Assembly: GCA_002451155.1 (NCBI GenBank)
Contig: DKBG01000180.1
Coordinates: 573 to 6,046, forward strand
DNA: 5,474 bases
Source of the DNA: Ignavibacteria bacterium UBA6906
GTDB taxonomy: Bacteria > Bacteroidota > Ignavibacteria > UBA10030 > UBA6906
Direction: 5' to 3'
Made by a program: the position numbers and the translations under genes. Position 1 is the stretch's first letter. Every line of letters begins with the position of its first letter. The notes under the pieces are model-generated. The model was not told where the DNA came from, did not search any database, and was given only the letters and a program-made list of their open reading frames with translations. This document shows positions 1-5,474 of this stretch, piece by piece.

Positions 1-2186
1 ACGGACGACGGTCCGTTCAGCTTCTTTTCCTTCATCGTATGCTTCAGGGTGATCGTGAGATCGCCGTACGGAACCCGAACACCCTTGAAATCATGCCAGT
101 ACAGGCCGAGCGTTGAGTAGCTGTACCGCAGCTTTCCGTCCTTGATGAACAGGGCCTGGCCGCCCATCCGCTCCCCGACTGCATAGATGACACCCTCAGT
201 TGAACGGTCAGCTGTGAGATATGCTTTGATCACGTAATTCGAGGATTTTATGTACGGTCCAGCGAGCTCGGGCACCCGGTACACGTTTGTGGTAAGTTCC
301 CAGTGCTTCTTCGCGACGGACTGCGGGTTCGACGCGGGCTGCAGCGACCGCCCGAGAGATCCACCGACCGGAAGGACGTCGTATCGTTCAGCTTCTTTCC
401 AGAAGAGATCTTCCAAATCCTTGACCCTGTCGGGGTACTGTGAGGCGAGATCCACTGACTGTGCAGGGTCTTCTTTGATATTGTAGAGCTCCCATGCTGT
501 ATGAAGCGGATCGAATCGAGTCATCGCCGTGGGATCCACGGACCAGGGTATTCTGTAGGGTTTGCCAGAGAGTGTCCAGCCATCATGATAGAGTCCCATG
601 TAGCCAACCATTTCGAAATACTGGGTCGGATGGTTGGTCTTGGCGTCCGGATTGCTCCAAGCGTAGACCAGCGATCTTCCCGGGCGCTCTTTGACTTGTT
701 GTCCGTTGACGTACCCGGGATTCGTCACGCCGGTTACCTCGAGAATGGTGGGGAAGATATCTGTAACATTCTGGAACTGCCTCCGCCATTCCCCTTTCGC
801 TTTGATCATTTTCGGATACCGAACGGCCGTTGCGGCGGCAGTACCACCGAAGTGTGAGGCGACTTGCTTCGTCCACTGGAACGGCGTGGATGTCGACCAT
901 GCCCAGGCCACGGAAAAGTGATTGGCGAGGTGCGGACCGCCCCATTCGTCAATGCCTCCATACTGGTCAAGGAGTTTCAGCTGCTGATCCATCGTCAGCG
1001 GGGGGAAGCCGTTTTGCATGAGGAGCTCGGACACCGTCCCCGTTGGCGTTCCTTCGGCTGTTGCGCCGTTGTCCGCCGTTAGATAAATCACGAGGGTGTT
1101 GTCGAGCTCACCAATCTTCTCGAGATGGTCAATCACGCGCCCAACATGAAAGTCGACGTGCTCCATAAATGCTGCGTTGATCTCCATCTGACGCGAGAGA
1201 TAGGCTCGCCCTTCTTCGGTGAACGAATCCCAGGCGGGGATAGATTCAGGGCGGGGGACGAGCTTCGTAGCTTCCGGCACGAGACCGAGCCTCTTCTGGC
1301 GAGCGAGGACTTCCTCGCGATACGCATCCCATCCCTGGTTGAACTTCCCCTTGTACTTATCGCGCCAATCTTTTGGCACCTGCAGCGGTGCGTGGATGGC
1401 CCCGGGAGTGTAATAGATGAAGAACGGATTATCCCGGAGGCCACGCCAGTTGTCGATCCACCGGATGGCTTTATCGGCCATATCATGGGATAGATGATAC
1501 ACTGAACCGTCGGCATTGGTCTTCGGAGTCTCTATGGCCGTGGTGTTTTCGTAGAGAAGGGGATGGAACTGGTTGGTCTCGCCGCCTATGAATCCATAGA
1601 AGTACTCAAACCCCCACATCCCTGTCGGCCATGCCTGAAACGGTCCGACCGGGGAGGCTTCCTCCATCGGAGTGTTGTGCCACTTGCCAAAGGCCGCCGT
1701 AGCATAGCCATTGTCCGTGAGAATCCTGGCAATGGAGGGTGTTGAGTAATCCATCTGGGAGTTGTAGCCGGGGTAGCCCGTTGCTAACTCCGAGATGATT
1801 CCTGTTCCGATCGTGTGAATGTTGTAGCCGGTCAGGAGGGATCCTCGTGTGGGGGAACAGACAGCAGCGACGGTCATATGGGTGTAACGGATGCCTTCAC
1901 TGGCAATCCGGTCAAAGGTGGGGGTTCGCATAGCTCCACCATATGATCCGGCGTTGGAATACCCCGCATCATCCAGCATGATGATCAGAACGTTCGGTGC
2001 GCCCTTCGGTGCCTTCTTCGGGCCGACGAAATAGGGCGTTGACTCTGCAAGCACCTTTCCCTGTTTCCCTTTCCATTCATCCATGGGGTAGGGGATAGAA
2101 TTCGCTCCAGTCCGCTCTTTCTGGGGAGAGCACGAGCACGCGATGACCATGATAAGCAGGGAGACGGCGAAATTGCGTCGGGTCAT
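1..2186 (-). CDS. Large type I (formylglycine) arylsulfatase, lipoprotein, C-terminus cut off by window edge
   Basis: Hydrolyses sulfate esters; the true substrate cannot be read from the sequence. 728 residues are visible and the frame is open to the edge. The N-terminus has RR, a hydrophobic stretch (residues 7-16) and a lipobox V-I-A-C with Cys17, so I infer a lipid-anchored protein in the periplasm or at the surface. The catalytic set is complete by family comparison: metal-binding D72-D73 (LDDAG), formylglycine motif CSPTRGSLLTG with Cys110 and Arg114, GKWH with Lys168 and His170, His265 (AIHAP), D372-N373 (TADNG) and Lys440 (PFQWTKQVASHFGG). The PFQWTKQVASHFGG block and the beta-rich domain after about residue 625 point to the long arylsulfatases (about 750-790 residues, like mycobacterial AtsA/AtsD), so I expect tens of residues beyond the edge. 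The start is set by GGAGG seven bases upstream. Oddity: GGT-AAA at 447-452, where relatives usually have GGT-R-N. The required formylglycine-generating enzyme is not in the window. Family is near certain; substrate unknown. Confidence 0.95.
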   Translation of the reverse strand, partial: MTRRNFAVSLLIMVIACSCSPQKERTGANSIPYPMDEWKGKQGKVLAESTPYFVGPKKAPKGAPNVLIIMLDDAGYSNAGSYGGAMRTPTFDRIASEGIRYTHMTVAAVCSPTRGSLLTGYNIHTIGTGIISELATGYPGYNSQMDYSTPSIARILTDNGYATAAFGKWHNTPMEEASPVGPFQAWPTGMWGFEYFYGFIGGETNQFHPLLYENTTAIETPKTNADGSVYHLSHDMADKAIRWIDNWRGLRDNPFFIYYTPGAIHAPLQVPKDWRDKYKGKFNQGWDAYREEVLARQKRLGLVPEATKLVPRPESIPAWDSFTEEGRAYLSRQMEINAAFMEHVDFHVGRVIDHLEKIGELDNTLVIYLTADNGATAEGTPTGTVSELLMQNGFPPLTMDQQLKLLDQYGGIDEWGGPHLANHFSVAWAWSTSTPFQWTKQVASHFGGTAAATAVRYPKMIKAKGEWRRQFQNVTDIFPTILEVTGVTNPGYVNGQQVKERPGRSLVYAWSNPDAKTNHPTQYFEMVGYMGLYHDGWTLSGKPYRIPWSVDPTAMTRFDPLHTAWELYNIKEDPAQSVDLASQYPDRVKDLEDLFWKEAERYDVLPVGGSLGRSLQPASNPQSVAKKHWELTTNVYRVPELAGPYIKSSNYVIKAYLTADRSTEGVIYAVGERMGGQALFIKDGKLRYSYSTLGLYWHDFKGVRVPYGDLTITLKHTMKEKKLNGPSS

Positions 2187-2193
2187 GGGGAAG

Positions 2194-2198
2194 CCTCC
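2194..2198 (-). promoter_or_regulatory. Ribosome binding site of the arylsulfatase gene
   Basis: GGAGG on the minus strand lies seven bases before the ATG at 2186. It fixes the start that gives a proper lipoprotein signal peptide. Confidence 0.75.
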
Positions 2199-2209
2199 GC
2201 GGAATTATG

Positions 2210-2215
2210 AGTATA
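2210..2215 (-). promoter_or_regulatory. Possible -10 box for the arylsulfatase gene
   Basis: TATACT on the minus strand sits 12 bases before the ribosome binding site and would give a leader of under 20 bases. The -35 region at the right distance (around TGCTTC) is a poor match, so this is only a candidate. If real, the sulfatase can be transcribed separately from the small gene upstream of it. Confidence 0.25.
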
Positions 2216-2254
2216 ATCAGCGACCTGACCTGGAAGCACCGAGTCAGGCGACAG

Positions 2255-2293
2255 CCACCGGGGTCTCTGGATCAGTCCCATCCCATCCGGTGG
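2255..2293. repeat. 7-bp inverted repeat between the small gene and the sulfatase
   Basis: CCACCGG at 2255-2261 is matched by CCGGTGG at 2287-2293 with 25 bases between them. A second, shorter inverted repeat, CCTGAC/GTCAGG, lies beside it (2224-2229 and 2243-2248). No T-tract follows on the minus strand, so it does not look like an intrinsic terminator. It could be a structured leader or a binding site, or be chance. Confidence 0.3.
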
Positions 2294-2324
2294 TAAATCT
2301 GGTTGCATATTTCAATGTGATTCA

Positions 2325-2642
2325 TCAAATTTGAGGATTGGCATCAGTTCTGCGCCGGTCCGCATACTTCAGGATCTCCGCTTCCAGCTCTCCAAGAAGT
2401 TCGCGGTAGTCCTGTTGATAGACAGTCGCATTCTCACCTGTCTTGCCCGTCCAGCGTGCGAGGGATTTCAGGCATTCGCAATAGTCTTCGCAGAGCGTTC
2501 GGAATTCCTGGTCGGACCAAAAAAGGTCATTAATGAACTCTTCCCGGTTTGGGAAGCGGCCGACGACACAGCCCAATGCGGTCTCCTGGCTCATGCTGAA
2601 TCTCGCCACTTGTCGGCGTGAATGTCTGTGACGGAAACTCAT
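2325..2642 (-). CDS. Small protein of unknown function (105 residues), helical, Cys-rich centre
   Basis: I cannot assign a function. The pattern LFWSDQEFRTLCEDYCECL followed by YRELLGELEAEILKYA resembles small uncharacterised bacterial proteins with a 'FR-LCEDY-CL' helix and an acidic 'LL-ELE-EI' helix; that is recollection, not a search. It should fold as two amphipathic helices (about residues 44-64 and 75-94) joined by a short loop, with no signal peptide or membrane segment, so it is probably cytoplasmic and perhaps a helical-hairpin dimer. Four cysteines (25, 51, 55, 57) include a C-x3-C-x-C cluster. The ATG at 2642 has an AGGG-containing sequence just upstream. Met17 (2594) is an alternative start, and the conserved-looking part begins there, but it lacks a clear ribosome binding site. 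It lies 138 bp upstream of the sulfatase on the same strand and diverges from the TPR gene. The overlapping plus-strand frame (2331-2621) shows no protein-like features. Confidence 0.75.
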   Translation of the reverse strand: MSFRHRHSRRQVARFSMSQETALGCVVGRFPNREEFINDLFWSDQEFRTLCEDYCECLKSLARWTGKTGENATVYQQDYRELLGELEAEILKYADRRRTDANPQI

Positions 2643-2672
2643 CTCTACCCTGTAAAGATAATCTATCTGATG

Positions 2673-2684
2673 CCTTCCGGAAGG
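2673..2684. promoter_or_regulatory. Perfect 12-bp palindrome, candidate operator
   Basis: CCTTCCGGAAGG is a perfect dyad placed in the divergent region, 31 bases from the start of the small gene and 92 bases from the start of the TPR gene. That position suits binding of a dimeric regulator. The half site recurs once at 2713-2718. No regulator can be matched to it from sequence alone. Confidence 0.35.
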
Positions 2685-2761
2685 GTCTTATTGTAGCCTA
2701 CGGGGTAGTATACCTTCCACGAGCTTCGTTCTGTCGCAAAGCAGCCTGATTTTAGACATTT

Positions 2762-2767
2762 GAGGAG
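2762..2767 (+). promoter_or_regulatory. Ribosome binding site that selects the TTG start of the TPR gene
   Basis: GAGGAG ends eight bases before the TTG at 2776. An in-frame TGA at 2761-2763 rules out any start further upstream, and the next in-frame Met (residue 43) would cut into the conserved N-terminal module, so the rare TTG start is well supported. Confidence 0.75.
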
Positions 2768-2775
2768 AGCAGATC

Positions 2776-4413
2776 TTGCCCGGTGTACGAGAACAGAAGA
2801 CGCTCGCGAAGCAGGCGGGAAGCAGGGCACCCTCCGACGGAGAGGTCCGGAGAGAACTCGCAAGAATCCTTTCGAGCGCTGCCTTTGAGGCGACGGTCAG
2901 AATGAGAAAATTTCTGACGTTCGTCGTCGAGATGGTCGTGGCTGGGCGCGCCGGCGAGCTGAAGGCCTATACGATTGCAACAGAGGTCTATGGGCGCAGT
3001 CCCGATTTCAATCCTGCGGAAGATACCGTCGTCCGCATCCAGGCCGGCCGGCTCCGCCGTGCCCTTGACATGTATTACCTGACAGACGGGAAGGCCGATC
3101 CGGTCCGGATATGTATCCCGAAAGGAACATATGTTCCGCTCTTTTCTTCACCTTCTGAACCCGCGCAGCCTACAGTCGCACCTGAAATCGTTCTCCGAGA
3201 TCAAGAAGGACTTTCGCAAACCGGACCCCTCATTGCAGTTCTCCCCTTTGCCAACCTGACGGGTGACCCTCAGAAGGATTTCTTCGCCGCCGGATTTACT
3301 GAAGAGGTCACGATCGAACTGACGCATTACGAGGACTTCCATGTCATCGGCTGCCGGCCCACGCCTGGTTTCCAGGAAGATATTGCGCACACAGAAGTCC
3401 TTCTGAGAGAGTTGGGGGTGCGATTTCTCATTGAGGGGAGCCTCCGGATGGGTGATCAGCTTCTGAAAATTGGCGTCAAGCTCACCGATGCGAACACCGG
3501 AGAACATCTTTGGGGCCAGCAGTATCAGCAGGAGATCACTGCCGCAAATCTGCTCAAGCTGCAGGAGGACATTGCCCGGGAAGTCGTCGCAAGGGTGGCG
3601 GGTGAGTTCGGCCTCATCCCCAGGAGGTTGTCGATCGAGTCAAAGAAGAAGGCACCGAGGGAACTCAGCACGTACGAAGCGATGCTGCGGGGTTACTATT
3701 TCCACGCTGTGGTTTCGCGAGAGGCCTTTCAAGACGCCGTCGTATCGCTGAAGGCCGCCATTGAAAAGGAGCCTGATTGTGCAACGACCCTCGCAATGCT
3801 GGCCGATCTCTCGCTTACGTCTTACTCCCTCGACTTCCCCGGGATCGAACGGCCGATCGAGAGAGGGGCTGAGCTGATAGAACGAGCGCTGGCGGTGGAT
3901 CCGATGAACCAGTATGTTCAGCTCACTGTCGCTCGCCTCCACTTCATCCAGAATGACAGAGCAGCATTCCTTGGAGCTGCGGAAAACGCCTTGTCGTTGA
4001 ATCCCAACTCGGGATTGCGAACGGGCGCCGTTGGATTCTTCCTCTGTCTCTACGGCGAATGGGAGAGGGGGATGGATCTCCTGGAGAAGTCGATGCGCCT
4101 GAATCCGACATTTCCGAACTGGTTTTACGGTCCGGTGGTCCTGTTTCACTACCGGCGCGGTGACTACGTGAAGGCGTACGCAGAAGCCATGAAGTACTCA
4201 ATGCCCAACAACTTCTGGGGGCCGATGTTGCGGGCTGCGGCGCTCGGCCAGTTGGACAGAGGTGAAGAGGCCGCGGCGGATCTCTCCGCGTTGCAGGTAC
4301 TCCGACCGGATTTCGCGCCCCGTGCCCGGGATCTCATTGGACGGTATGTGAAGGAAGAGGATCTGGTGGGGCAGATTATGGAGGGATTGAGGAAGGCTGG
4401 AATGTGGGTGTGA
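2776..4413 (+). CDS. TPR protein with N-terminal 'IPKGTYVP' module and TolB-N/FlgO-like domain (545 residues)
   Basis: Three parts are visible. Residues 20-123 are a module seen at the front of many bacterial TPR and 'adenylate cyclase'-annotated proteins: RRELARILSSAAF, RKFLTFVVE, LKAYTIATEVYGR, FNPAEDTVVRIQAGRLRRAL, YY and IPKGTYVPLF. Its many arginines and helices suggest DNA or protein binding, but its role is not established. Residues 151-285 match the TolB-N/FlgO-like domain (IAVLPFANLTGD, FAAGFTEEVTIEL, FLIEGSLRMGDQLLKIGVKLTDANTGEHLWGQQY). Residues 300-515 form about six TPR-like helical pairs ending in signatures such as ALAVDP, ALSLNP and SMRLNP. No cyclase catalytic domain is present, and the 123-150 linker lacks the membrane segment some relatives have, so a cytoplasmic scaffold or regulator is likely. 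Translation starts at TTG. It diverges from the sulfatase-side genes, so control of them is conceivable but unproven. Confidence 0.92.
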   Translation: MPGVREQKTLAKQAGSRAPSDGEVRRELARILSSAAFEATVRMRKFLTFVVEMVVAGRAGELKAYTIATEVYGRSPDFNPAEDTVVRIQAGRLRRALDMYYLTDGKADPVRICIPKGTYVPLFSSPSEPAQPTVAPEIVLRDQEGLSQTGPLIAVLPFANLTGDPQKDFFAAGFTEEVTIELTHYEDFHVIGCRPTPGFQEDIAHTEVLLRELGVRFLIEGSLRMGDQLLKIGVKLTDANTGEHLWGQQYQQEITAANLLKLQEDIAREVVARVAGEFGLIPRRLSIESKKKAPRELSTYEAMLRGYYFHAVVSREAFQDAVVSLKAAIEKEPDCATTLAMLADLSLTSYSLDFPGIERPIERGAELIERALAVDPMNQYVQLTVARLHFIQNDRAAFLGAAENALSLNPNSGLRTGAVGFFLCLYGEWERGMDLLEKSMRLNPTFPNWFYGPVVLFHYRRGDYVKAYAEAMKYSMPNNFWGPMLRAAALGQLDRGEEAAADLSALQVLRPDFAPRARDLIGRYVKEEDLVGQIMEGLRKAGMWV

Positions 4414-4614
4414 GATGGTGTGTTAACAGGGCGGGGCGGAGTCACGAGGTTATGCGAGTGACGAGCGACGGCGATTGTCTGGCCGTAGGCGATGTGCCGA
4501 GGTCCGGGGGTGATCGATTGCCTCCCTCGAACTCCCTCGCGTGATTCCTCGCCCGACCCTGAGAAATAGTCGACGGAATTGAACCAGATGCTCGACACGT
4601 TGGCTCTTTACACC

Positions 4615-4628
4615 AGAATCTAGATTCT
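4615..4628. repeat. Perfect 14-bp palindrome
   Basis: AGAATCTAGATTCT is fully self-complementary, and CC precedes it while TTTTGG runs off its end. As RNA the loop would be too tight for a good hairpin, so a protein-binding dyad is the more likely use if it has one. Confidence 0.4.
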
Positions 4629-4898
4629 TTTGGGCCCTCGGTATGAGCGGACAACTTCCCACATTGACATCCATTTATTCCCGCCAATCGAGCAAATCCC
4701 TGTCTGAGTACACAGGCATGGAATTCCCCTCCCTGTACGTATCTGAAAGACGCCCTTGCCTGCACTACGCTCCACTCCTCCAATGTCAGGCTCCCCAAAG
4801 ATCTCTCAGTGCAGCCCAACGCTGTTCCTGCCCTCAAGGCCAAACGCTCCCCCATCTGAGGCAACTGTCTGGCCCACTTCTCTGCCTGCTCCATCGTT

Positions 4899-4967
4899 GA
4901 TGCATGGTTTGCCGGTTACTCAGGTGGTGCAGTCTGGTAACGATGAGCAGTGCTCCGCCTATGCATC
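4899..4967 (+). ncRNA. Candidate structured leader: nested inverted repeats that can form a three-way junction
   Basis: An outer 7-bp pair, GATGCAT (4899-4905) with ATGCATC (4961-4967), encloses two hairpins. The first is GTTAC-T-CAG (4915-4923) pairing with CTG-GTAAC (4934-4941), eight base pairs with one bulged T and a 10-base loop. The second is GAGC-AGT-GCTC (4945-4955). It lies about 100 bases before the start of the membrane protein gene, in the place of a 5' leader. I match it to no known riboswitch class, and chance pairing cannot be excluded without a folding or covariation test. Confidence 0.22.
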
Positions 4968-5023
4968 TGACGGACTACATCTCTTTTCACTCTTCTGATT
5001 GATTCCGGGTTAAACCTGCAATC

Positions 5024-5038
5024 TCGATCTTGTATCGA
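5024..5038 (+). repeat. Small hairpin before the membrane protein gene
   Basis: TCGAT (5024-5028) and ATCGA (5034-5038) form a 5-bp stem with a five-base loop, ending 22 bases before the ribosome binding site. No T-tract follows, so it is not a terminator. It is short enough to be chance. Confidence 0.2.
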
Positions 5039-5060
5039 TTCAACTGAGAAGAATGTCCCG

Positions 5061-5065
5061 AGGAG
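5061..5065 (+). promoter_or_regulatory. Ribosome binding site of the membrane protein gene
   Basis: AGGAG lies five bases before the ATG at 5071, supporting that start. Confidence 0.7.
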
Positions 5066-5070
5066 AATAG

Positions 5071-5474
5071 ATGCAGAGAAGGGGTTGGCTAGCGCGGCCT
5101 GCAAGAGGTCTTCTGCGTCTCTCTCTTGTCATTCTTTTGGCAGCGATACTCCTGCACTACTTCTCAGGCCTTGACCTCTCACTGGTGGCCTCCCGCATTC
5201 GCGGTGGCGGATTTACGCTACTGCTCATCCTGCTCCCTTATGGCTTCGTCTTCCTGATGGAGAGCCTCGCATGGCAACTCACCATCAGGAGTGTGCCCGG
5301 GCCCGGGGTGGGGAAGCTTTATCTCATAAGGATGGCGACAGATGCTCTTTTCTACTCAATTCCGGGAGGCGTCGCGGTGGCCGAAGCAACGCGTCCGGTT
5401 CTTCTTCAGAAGCGGTGCGGGATCGAACTGACTGAAGGGATCGGGTCCTGCATCATCACCAAGATCAACATCGC
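5071..5474 (+). CDS. LPG-synthase TM / flippase-like (UPF0104-type) membrane protein, N-terminal part only
   Basis: The first 134 codons are present and the right edge cuts the rest; family members usually have about 300-350 residues. A basic start (MQRRGWLARPARG) precedes a membrane segment at about 13-31. A second segment at about 46-68 leads into ESLAWQLTI, the place of the family's 'R/E-x-x-x-W-x-x-L' stretch. The block RMATDALFYSIPGGVAVAEATRPVLL, then KRCGIEL and IGSCIITKINI, follows the family pattern 'GDA-x-x-Y-x-x-P-GG-E-A-RP-x-LL-x-R-x-G ... S-x-x-x-x-K'. Relatives are the membrane half of MprF, HpnL and YbhN-like proteins, which move or modify lipids in the inner membrane; which lipid is involved here is unknown. 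It follows the TPR gene on the same strand after a 657-bp gap, so it probably has its own promoter. The family call is fairly firm, the specific role is not. Confidence 0.8.
   Translation, partial: MQRRGWLARPARGLLRLSLVILLAAILLHYFSGLDLSLVASRIRGGGFTLLLILLPYGFVFLMESLAWQLTIRSVPGPGVGKLYLIRMATDALFYSIPGGVAVAEATRPVLLQKRCGIELTEGIGSCIITKINI

Larger units (their letters stand above)
2643..2775. promoter_or_regulatory. Divergent intergenic region between the small gene and the TPR gene
   Basis: These 133 bases must hold the promoters of both the leftward and the rightward gene, since each faces away from it. I see no convincing -35/-10 pair for either direction. Symmetric sequences are present: the palindrome at 2673-2684, GGTA-GTA-TACC at 2704-2714, and a distant CTACCC/GGGTAG pair (2645-2650 and 2703-2708). 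The CCTTCC half of the palindrome recurs at 2713-2718. Confidence 0.5.
4414..5070. other. 657-bp region with no convincing gene
   Basis: I find no protein I can recognise here. A minus-strand open frame of 150 codons (4442-4894) and a plus-strand frame of 85 codons (4643-4900) overlap each other. Both lack a ribosome binding site and read as low-information, Ser/Arg- or Cys-rich sequence. No clear terminator with a T-tract follows the TPR gene. Contents worth noting are an 8-bp direct repeat with 10-bp period (CTCCCTCG at 4522-4529 and 4532-4539), a 14-bp palindrome at 4615-4628, and a cluster of inverted repeats at 4899-4967. It may be a decayed gene, a noncoding RNA, or a long leader of the downstream gene. 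Confidence 0.6.

Noticed and set aside
501..857. Plus-strand open frame inside the sulfatase region (also 250-486, 494-694, 1125-1493)
   Set aside because: They lie opposite the continuous sulfatase reading frame, which has all catalytic motifs. The shadow proteins have no recognisable pattern and no good ribosome binding site.
2255..2293. Inverted repeat read as a rho-independent terminator of the small gene
   Set aside because: The loop is 25 bases long and no T-tract follows on the minus strand.
2331..2621. Plus-strand 96-codon frame opposite the small unknown gene
   Set aside because: It overlaps the minus-strand gene, which has the better start signal and a protein-like helical sequence.
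3640..4149. Minus-strand frames inside the TPR gene (also 3148-3507, 3944-4201)
   Set aside because: They are antisense to clear TolB-N and TPR coding sequence and show no domain pattern.
4560..4600. GGTTCAATTCC on the minus strand, similar to a tRNA or tmRNA T-loop
   Set aside because: The flanking five bases do not pair into a T-stem and no acceptor or CCA end follows.
4442..4894. 150-codon minus-strand open frame in the gap
   Set aside because: The ATG at 4894 has no ribosome binding site, the protein shows no recognisable motif, and other overlapping frames are open too. I could not call it a gene, though homology could revive it.
4911..4960. tRNA-like D-arm sequence (GGTGCAGTCTGGTAACG)
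   Set aside because: It resembles a tRNA D-loop, but the D-stem pairs poorly, and there is no matching acceptor stem, anticodon arm or T-arm downstream.
1..5474. CRISPR array, insertion sequence ends or an integrated element
   Set aside because: No regularly spaced repeats, transposase or integrase motifs or matching terminal inverted repeats were seen.

Overview
The window carries four genes and most of its coding content is readable. It looks like a chromosomal piece from a Gram-negative bacterium of moderate to fairly high GC. A secreted lipoprotein sulfatase next to a TolB-N/FlgO-type TPR protein with an 'LKAYTIATEVYGR ... PKGTYVP' N-terminal module is a combination I associate with sulfatase-rich, environmental lineages such as Acidobacteriota, Planctomycetota-like or Bacteroidota/Ignavibacteriota-like groups. 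That assignment is inference only, because there is no rRNA or other marker here.

Left half, minus strand: a large type I arylsulfatase (728 residues visible, C-terminus cut by the left edge) has a lipoprotein signal and a complete formylglycine motif. Upstream of it on the same strand, 138 bp away, is a 105-residue protein of unknown function. The 133-bp gap 2643-2775 separates this leftward pair from a rightward gene and holds a perfect 12-bp palindrome that could be an operator.

Right half, plus strand: a 545-residue protein starts at TTG and combines an N-terminal module of suspected DNA-binding or oligomerising type, a TolB-N/FlgO-like domain and about six TPR-like repeats. It has no membrane segment and no nucleotide cyclase domain. 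A 657-bp stretch (4414-5070) without a convincing gene follows. It has a 14-bp palindrome and, nearer its end, a group of inverted repeats that can be drawn as a three-way junction. The window ends in the first 134 codons of a membrane protein of the lysylphosphatidylglycerol-synthase TM / flippase-like family.

How the genes work together is not settled by the sequence. The most economical reading is a scavenging sulfatase with a divergently transcribed signalling or regulatory TPR protein, next to an unrelated envelope-lipid gene. I see no CRISPR array, insertion sequence, tRNA, rRNA or clear defence system. The strongest leads for something undescribed are the TPR protein with its divergent operator-like palindrome, the small unknown protein, and the structured-looking noncoding leader before the membrane gene.
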